Origin: Parapedobacter deserti
GTDB taxonomy: Bacteria > Bacteroidota > Bacteroidia > Sphingobacteriales > Sphingobacteriaceae
Reading direction: 5' to 3'
Assembly: GCF_042646065.1 (NCBI RefSeq)
Contig: NZ_JBHRTA010000036.1
Span: forward strand, 1-64,000
Length of the DNA: 64,000 nt
The notes under the pieces were generated by a model, which ran no database searches, was not told the DNA's origin, and was given only the letters and a program-made list of their open reading frames with translations. A program made the position numbers and the translations under genes. Of this stretch, positions 58,070-64,000 are shown piece by piece. How positions within the stretch are numbered: the first letter of the stretch is position 1; each line of letters begins with the position of its first letter.

Positions 58070-60913
58070 ATGATGTGGGTAAGACATATTCTATTTTTGA
58101 CTGGCCTTGGTTTTTTATCCCTGCTGGCCCAAGGACAGCAGCCGCCGGTATCAGTTCCTGCAGGGCATATGGCTGCGGTCGGGAATCCGGGGCAAACAAA
58201 TGGTAGTGTAGACGTAGAGCTCTTTACCGGAATGTTAAAGGTCGACATTCCGGTGGGATCTGCCTCTGGCAAAGACTTGACCATACCCGTGTCACTGAAT
58301 TACATAGCAGGGAAAGGCGTACGTCTCCAGGATTATGCATCGGAAGTAGGTTTGGGGTGGCAGCTTGTGGCTGGCGGCAGTATCTCCCGCGTGGTTAGGG
58401 GCTTGCCGGACGATTTAAATAACTTAGGCTATTTGGGTAGTTATGGGGGCTCCCAAAACGGTTGGGCGGATGAGCTGTTTAATTGGGGCACTTATAATAC
58501 TCCTTTACCAGCTGACATAGATCCAGGAATAGGTTATCCAACGGCAGACGGAGAGCCTGACTTATTCACGATTTCGACACCGTTTTTTAGCGCACAGTTT
58601 GTTTTTGATAAAGACAGAAAGGCGATATTTTCAAATGCTTCAGGCCTTTCGGTGATTCCTCATATTTTTTATGGTTCGGTACACTCGCCGGAAGGCTATG
58701 GTTTTACCGTAATTGATGAGTATGGCAACAAGTATTTGTTCGGTGGTACGTCTGCCTATCACAATGAAACGACCACCAAACTGTTAGGAGGAACAACACG
58801 GACATTTAAAAGTACCTGGTTTTTAAATCGAATTATAACGTATAATAACCGGGAAGTGATCACATTCACTTATCAAACCTCTCCAAGTAACGTGGTTAGG
58901 CAACATTACCGTTCGTCTCGGTTAAAACTCGACTCCGGATGGCAGCCAAGGAAAAATGACTCTACGACCACCACGGTTCATTCCCCAAAATTGATATCCA
59001 GAATCCAAACATCCATATCCGAAATCAACTTTTCATATCTCTTTGACCGATTGGATATCCCGAATGCGGGAAGGTTGAATACCATTCAGGTCCGTGCCCG
59101 CACCGGAGCGTCAACAACAAAGCTATTGAACACTTACCAGTTTAACACCACCTATTTCGGTGCACCTTCTTCGGATAGAAACCGACTTAGGCTTCGTTTG
59201 GATAATGTTAAGCTTATTGGAGGAGATGATACACCTGCAGGAGGATTGCCTTATAAAACCTTCCGTTACTTTAATACGTACTCGTTACCATCCCGAAAAT
59301 CCGATCATTTTGATTACTGGGGTTATCATAATTACATGGCAGATGTAGCCGATCCTTTATTAAATACTGCGCTCCGCGCGCCGAATACTGCCCGCAACAA
59401 AGCGAATATTCTTATTGGAATCGATGATTTGGGAGGTCTTCGTACAAACATAAATTATGAGTTAAACGATTATTACAGCCCCTCGGCCAACAGTCATTTT
59501 GTAGGGGGGGGATTGCGTGTGGAATCCATTTCACTAAGTGATCCCGGAGGTCAGACCATGACCACTTCCTATGTTTATGAGAATGAAGCGACTTGGCAAT
59601 CCTTCGGGCGGGCGTCCACGGACTCATGGAGTAACCTAACGGTTGAAGCAAGCGGTGGCAGTACCTCGTTACTGTTGAATTTTTCCGAGTCTCTTTCTAA
59701 CGTATACGATATCAACGGTACGTTTATCGGCTATTTATTTGTGAAAACCAAACTTCCAACGGGTGGATATATCGAAACAACATTTAACACATTTGATGAT
59801 TTTCCTGATCTGGTCACTAACTGGAGCTACACAGGTGGCACAGGTTCAACTATACCGCCCAACGTTTTAGGGATTACCAGTTCCGCTTACAAACGTGGTT
59901 ATCCCACTTCCAAAATAACTTACAACCAGTCTGGAGCGGAGATAAGTTATGAATATTATGATTATCAAACGTTTGGTGGCGCACGCAGCAAAAATTCTTT
60001 TGGCTTCCAGCTTTTTCCGGTTGCGTTCCAATGGCCGGGTAATAATATCATCAAATGGATAAGTTATAATTATTGGACTTGGAAAGAAAATTATAATTTG
60101 CAGCGCGTGACACGGGTCGACGTGGCTCCTTCCGAGAGCTATAATTCCATAAGTACTACTACGCAGTATACCTACTCTCCCAATGCTTACTTCCTTGTGC
60201 GGACAGCCCTCAGTGTGGATTCGAAAGGAAACATAAAGACAAAAACAAATTATTACAGTGCGGACCCCGTAACATTGCTTCCAGGCGCCTCGAATCAAGA
60301 CGACTATGATGCCAATCTAACGCTTAGGCAGACTAATGTACTTGCTGCGCCTTACTCAGAGGAAGTGAGCATAAATGGAAAGACGGAAAAAACGGAAAAC
60401 ACGTACCGTAGGGTCACTGGCACGTCTCCCCTCAAAGTCCGACTCACAAGTAGCGAGAACAGGTTAGGCAATACGTTAGTTGACAAAATAAATTATACGT
60501 ATGATGGTAACGACAATCAGGTAACCTCACAACAGCAATTCGGCATACCGACCACCACCATTTACGGATATAACCATACGTACCCGATAGCGGAAATACA
60601 GAATGCTACATATGCCACGGTTGTCGCGGCGTTGGGTGGCCAAACAAACGTAAATAATTTCGCCGCGAATTATGCGCCTACACCAGCAGCCGTAGCCGCC
60701 TTCTTAGCTCCGCTAAGAACAGCAACGACGCTTTCTTCAGCATTGGTTACAACCAGCATTTATGAACCCGGTGTCGGATTAATAAGAAAGACGGATCCAC
60801 TCGGCAAAACAACTTCATATGAATACGACGATTTACTGCGATTGCTGCGCATTAGGGATAATAGCGGATATATCGTAGAAGAATATAAGTATAACTACCG
60901 AACTGACGACTGA
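58070..60913 (+). CDS. Rhs-type secreted protein, N-terminal partner
   Basis: 947 residues. Signal peptide (ILFLTGLGFLSLLAQGQ). The N-terminal block VDVELFTGMLKVDIPVGSASGKDLTIPVSLNYIAGKGVRLQDYAS, then VGLGWQLVAGGSISRVVRGLPDD, is the usual start of Bacteroidota Rhs-like surface proteins. The C-terminal region has YD-type repeats and ends DPLGKTTSYEYDDLLRLLRIRDNSGYIVEEYKYN, a complete terminus without a toxin tip. It lies 22 bases upstream of a second Rhs gene, so the two form an operon. Confidence 0.88.
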   Translation: MMWVRHILFLTGLGFLSLLAQGQQPPVSVPAGHMAAVGNPGQTNGSVDVELFTGMLKVDIPVGSASGKDLTIPVSLNYIAGKGVRLQDYASEVGLGWQLVAGGSISRVVRGLPDDLNNLGYLGSYGGSQNGWADELFNWGTYNTPLPADIDPGIGYPTADGEPDLFTISTPFFSAQFVFDKDRKAIFSNASGLSVIPHIFYGSVHSPEGYGFTVIDEYGNKYLFGGTSAYHNETTTKLLGGTTRTFKSTWFLNRIITYNNREVITFTYQTSPSNVVRQHYRSSRLKLDSGWQPRKNDSTTTTVHSPKLISRIQTSISEINFSYLFDRLDIPNAGRLNTIQVRARTGASTTKLLNTYQFNTTYFGAPSSDRNRLRLRLDNVKLIGGDDTPAGGLPYKTFRYFNTYSLPSRKSDHFDYWGYHNYMADVADPLLNTALRAPNTARNKANILIGIDDLGGLRTNINYELNDYYSPSANSHFVGGGLRVESISLSDPGGQTMTTSYVYENEATWQSFGRASTDSWSNLTVEASGGSTSLLLNFSESLSNVYDINGTFIGYLFVKTKLPTGGYIETTFNTFDDFPDLVTNWSYTGGTGSTIPPNVLGITSSAYKRGYPTSKITYNQSGAEISYEYYDYQTFGGARSKNSFGFQLFPVAFQWPGNNIIKWISYNYWTWKENYNLQRVTRVDVAPSESYNSISTTTQYTYSPNAYFLVRTALSVDSKGNIKTKTNYYSADPVTLLPGASNQDDYDANLTLRQTNVLAAPYSEEVSINGKTEKTENTYRRVTGTSPLKVRLTSSENRLGNTLVDKINYTYDGNDNQVTSQQQFGIPTTTIYGYNHTYPIAEIQNATYATVVAALGGQTNVNNFAANYAPTPAAVAAFLAPLRTATTLSSALVTTSIYEPGVGLIRKTDPLGKTTSYEYDDLLRLLRIRDNSGYIVEEYKYNYRTDD

Positions 60914-60935
60914 TTGAAGTATAACTATCCACGCT

Positions 60936-63900
60936 ATGAATAGGTTATCTGTTGGCATACCGCTTTTTATTGCCGCAATTTTTATCTTTATTCCCAAAGA
61001 CACGATCGGGCAGGGTGCAAATCCTGTTTTTACCAGCTACAGTGGTCAATCTGAGTTGTACGGTACCCAAAGTGTCACACTATCTGGAGGTTTTGAAATT
61101 CCGTTGGGATACAACGTATTGATTCATGTAACTTCCAGCAATGTCAGCAATCCTTATTCCAGCGACCGGAACTACATACTAACTACCGCTTACAACGTTC
61201 CGTTAACAGTCTCGGTAGCGGATCCTACCGTGCAGCAGGCTTCGCGTCAAATTGCCTACTTCGACGGTTTTGGCCGGCCTGTGCAACAGATTGCCATAAA
61301 AGGCTCGCCTACAAATAAGGATGTGGTGGTGCCTCTTGCTTACGACGCATACGGTAGGCAGTCTACGAGTTACCTCCCTTACACGACAAACAGCGCTGGG
61401 AATGGATTCTTCAAAACGAGTGCGATCACCGAACAACAATCCTTTTATACATCCGGCGTCTCAGGTCAGTCTTCGAATGGTTACCCGTACTCAAAAACGG
61501 TGTATGACTTATCTCCCGCAGCTAGAATTAAAGAACAGGGAGAACCGGGAGCGCATTGGCAGCCTTTGAACGGTAGTATACCCGGATCAGGACGCACCGT
61601 TAAGTTAGAGGCAACAGTAAACGGGGCCGGTATTCCGAAATATAGTGTCTCCCTGTCCGCTTCCAATGAGCCTACTTTGGAAAAAAATGGGGACTATGGA
61701 CACTACCAATTGGCAATCAGTATCACTAAGGATGAAAATTGGACACTAAGCGACGGAAAGGCAGGTACCACCGAAAAATATACGGATAAAGACGGACGTG
61801 TTATCCTGGAGCGTGCGTATAACAAGAACGGAGCGACAGTGGTCACGCTATCCACCCACTACGTATATGATGACTGGGGCAGGCTTGCTTTTGTGCTACC
61901 TCCGGGTACCAACCCGGATACAAACACGCCTAATTCGAGTGCCATTGCTACTTTTGGATATAAATACCAATATGACGATTATGGCCGCAAGGTGGAGCAG
62001 ACCCTACCCGGCAAGGGCGTCGAATATTTCGTATACAACAAGCGGCATCAGTTGGTGGCTTCACAGGATGCCAATCAGCGTGGGCGAAATGAATGGATGA
62101 TCAGTAAATACGACGCCCATGGTAGGTTAATTATTACGGGGTTGTGGACAAATAATAACACGGCGATCTCGCGGACTTCGCTTCAGACGGTTTTAAACGG
62201 GCAGTCGGCATTTTGGGAAAGCAGGAACACCGCCACCGCCACGCACGGGTATACCAACGTGGTCTGGCCTACAAATATTTCTGCTTATTTTCTCGTCAAT
62301 TACTACGATACGTATGATATCGCCGGCCTGCCTGGAACTTATGCATATCAGAGCTATGGCAGCAATGTACATATCGCCAAGGCGCCGGGACTGCAGACAG
62401 GCAGCAAAACATGGCCGATTAATAGTGCGTCGACAACCCTTTGGTCGGTGACCTACTATGACATCGATGCACAGGTAATCCAGGTCCAAAGTGCCAACCA
62501 TCTTGGCGGCAAAGATATTGTCAGTAGTTCATATAATTTCACCGGTAAGGTAGTTACCACCCAGCGAGTGCATACCGGTTCTGGCGGACAAAGTGTCACG
62601 GTAAACAAGGCCTTTGCCTATGATGATGCCGGCAGGCTCTTAACGGTAAAACAGCAGACGGGACCAGATGCAGAAATAACATTGGCCCATCGTACCTATA
62701 ACGAAGTCGGCCAAGTTATCGACAAAAAGCTGCACCTGAAAGCCGGGCAGACCAAGTACCTGCAAAGCGTGGATTATCGATATAACGCACGAGGATGGTT
62801 GACGTCAATAAACGACCCCAACCTAGCCAACGGCACGGCCGCAAATATTGATGATGCCAGCAGTGACTCAGATTTATATGGCATGGCCCTCGATTATGAA
62901 AATGCCAGTTTCGGCCCACAATATAATGGCAATATTGCCGGCATCCGGTGGAAAACCAGCAAGCCCCCTTCCATGGCCGTTTCCCCGCCGCAATTGGGTT
63001 ACCGTTTCAGTTACGATGCCTTGGGACAGCTTACCACCGCGCAATCGGGCACGAACGGCACCTACAACGGCAACCACAGCGAGCAAATCAGTTACACCAA
63101 CACAGGAAACATCAACAGGATTGAGCGCTGGGCTTATCGGGATAATGCTAAGCGTTTAATCGATGATCTCACGTTTAGCTATACTGGATACCGGCACACG
63201 CGGATAGACGATGCGGCTGGGGCGGCCTACAAGGCTTTGGGTTTCAATGATGCAGTGCAGCAGGCAGATGAATATGCCTACGATGGCAATGGCAACGCCA
63301 CCAAGGACGCCAACAAGGGTATAACGACCATCTCCTACAACGTATTCAACCTACCGGAAGTCATCACGTTCTCGACCAGCCCGGTTAAGAAAATTGAATA
63401 CCTATACGACCGTTCGGGGGTAAAGCTCCAGCGAAAGTATACGGAAGGCAGCGCGGTGATGACCACCGATTATGTGGCGGGGATCCAATACGAGCAGGGG
63501 CAACTGGCATTCGTGCATACCGATGCGGGGCGTGCTCGTAAAGACGGTAGCAGCTACCGTTATGAATATGACTTGGTTGACCACCTGGGCAGCACGCGGG
63601 TGACGTTTGACGCGAACCCATCGGACCCGAACCAGACCACGGCCCGGGTGTTGCAGCAAACCGCCTATTATCCTTATGGCTTGGCCATGCTGAACGACCC
63701 GGCAAGCAACCTGAACCTTTCATTTGTCTCAGGCGCGAAAAACAACTACCTTTACAGTGGCAAGGAACTGCAGGAGCAGGGTGGGCTCAATTGGTACGAC
63801 CACGGGGCACGGATGTACGATCCGGCGATAGGCCGGTGGAACGTGATGGATCCGGCCCGTCAGTTCAGCAATCCTTTCCTCGCGATGGGCAACAACCCGG

Positions 63901-64000
63901 TGATTTATGTTGATCCGGATGGGGAGTGGATCCATATTGTGATCGGTGCGGTTATCGGGGGTATCGTCAACACGATCACGCATTGGGACGAGGTTGCCAA
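60936..64000 (+). CDS. Rhs-repeat-core secreted protein (DUF6443 type), 3' truncated by window
   Basis: Open from ATG 60936 to the window end (1021 codons, no stop). Signal peptide MNRLSVGIPLFIAAIFIFIP; DUF6443-like start (TVQQASRQIAYFDGFGRPVQQIAIK); YD repeats (YDAYGRQST, YDDWGRLAF, YDDYGRKVE, YDAHGRLII, YDDAGRLLT); and the Rhs-associated core: LVDHLGSTRVTF, YPYGLAMLN, YSGKELQEQGGLNWYDHGARMYDPAIGRWNVMDP, NPVIYVDPDGEW. After DPDG the variable tip begins (IHIVIGAVIGGIVNTITHW) and leaves the window, so its toxin type is unknown. Confidence 0.93.
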   Translation, partial: MNRLSVGIPLFIAAIFIFIPKDTIGQGANPVFTSYSGQSELYGTQSVTLSGGFEIPLGYNVLIHVTSSNVSNPYSSDRNYILTTAYNVPLTVSVADPTVQQASRQIAYFDGFGRPVQQIAIKGSPTNKDVVVPLAYDAYGRQSTSYLPYTTNSAGNGFFKTSAITEQQSFYTSGVSGQSSNGYPYSKTVYDLSPAARIKEQGEPGAHWQPLNGSIPGSGRTVKLEATVNGAGIPKYSVSLSASNEPTLEKNGDYGHYQLAISITKDENWTLSDGKAGTTEKYTDKDGRVILERAYNKNGATVVTLSTHYVYDDWGRLAFVLPPGTNPDTNTPNSSAIATFGYKYQYDDYGRKVEQTLPGKGVEYFVYNKRHQLVASQDANQRGRNEWMISKYDAHGRLIITGLWTNNNTAISRTSLQTVLNGQSAFWESRNTATATHGYTNVVWPTNISAYFLVNYYDTYDIAGLPGTYAYQSYGSNVHIAKAPGLQTGSKTWPINSASTTLWSVTYYDIDAQVIQVQSANHLGGKDIVSSSYNFTGKVVTTQRVHTGSGGQSVTVNKAFAYDDAGRLLTVKQQTGPDAEITLAHRTYNEVGQVIDKKLHLKAGQTKYLQSVDYRYNARGWLTSINDPNLANGTAANIDDASSDSDLYGMALDYENASFGPQYNGNIAGIRWKTSKPPSMAVSPPQLGYRFSYDALGQLTTAQSGTNGTYNGNHSEQISYTNTGNINRIERWAYRDNAKRLIDDLTFSYTGYRHTRIDDAAGAAYKALGFNDAVQQADEYAYDGNGNATKDANKGITTISYNVFNLPEVITFSTSPVKKIEYLYDRSGVKLQRKYTEGSAVMTTDYVAGIQYEQGQLAFVHTDAGRARKDGSSYRYEYDLVDHLGSTRVTFDANPSDPNQTTARVLQQTAYYPYGLAMLNDPASNLNLSFVSGAKNNYLYSGKELQEQGGLNWYDHGARMYDPAIGRWNVMDPARQFSNPFLAMGNNPVIYVDPDGEWIHIVIGAVIGGIVNTITHWDEVA

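Overview
The window looks like the chromosome of a Bacteroidota bacterium, most likely a Sphingobacteriaceae member of the Pedobacter/Parapedobacter/Sphingobacterium kind. The evidence is three SusC/SusD pairs, two of them behind ECF sigma/FecR genes, a fused GldF-GldG protein, DUF6266 and DUF5675 genes, Rhs/DUF6443 proteins and promoters of the TTTG-N19-TAnnTTTG type. All family calls come from reading motifs by eye; no search was run.

Layout. (1) 1-1.8 kb: the end of an IS66 transposase lies inside the istA of an IS21-type element, followed by intact istB and the IS21 right end. (2) 1.9-12.4 kb: an AT-rich defence-type island, nearly all on the minus strand. It holds two HEPN-type proteins, a GmrSD-like DUF262/DUF1524 nuclease, AbiH, a frameshifted HEPN-like gene, a membrane protein coupled to a PD-(D/E)xK nuclease, a protein with twelve octapeptide repeats, and a cluster of an XRE regulator, a two-TM protein and two tiny polyproline proteins. 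(3) 12.35-13.1 kb: no gene, but a strongly structured, probably transcribed element of about 107 nt. (4) 13.1-18.3 kb: a SusC-like receptor fused to a thioredoxin domain, plus its SusD. (5) 18.4-24 kb: a minus-strand operon (small secreted peptide, SdpA-like, SdpB/HTTM-like, Crp/Fnr-like) facing a LytTR two-component pair. (6) 24.1-28.2 kb: a module of HTH gene, word-repeat array, two DUF6266 genes, DUF5675 and two tiny overlapping genes. A decayed copy sits at 38.1-39.0 kb behind an array with an exact 11-bp period.

(7) 28.3-38.1 kb and 39.1-48.8 kb: two complete ECF sigma - FecR - SusC - SusD loci, one ending in a large lipoprotein of unknown function, the other in a metallophosphoesterase/PQQ-repeat fusion. 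In each the FecR-SusC spacer carries a hairpin. (8) 49.1-55.5 kb: core-type genes (DUF4142, RhlE helicase, GldFG) and an RsbQ-like hydrolase coupled to a PAS histidine kinase. (9) 55.6-64 kb: a glycine-rich mini-protein with an overlapping two-TM partner, broken regulator and coiled-coil remnants, an S74-chaperone protein and two successive Rhs-type secreted proteins; the second runs out of the window.

The best candidates for undescribed biology are the peptide/SdpA/SdpB operon with its divergent sensor, the octapeptide-repeat and polyproline mini-proteins of the defence island, the structured element at 12.5 kb, and the word-array/DUF6266 modules.
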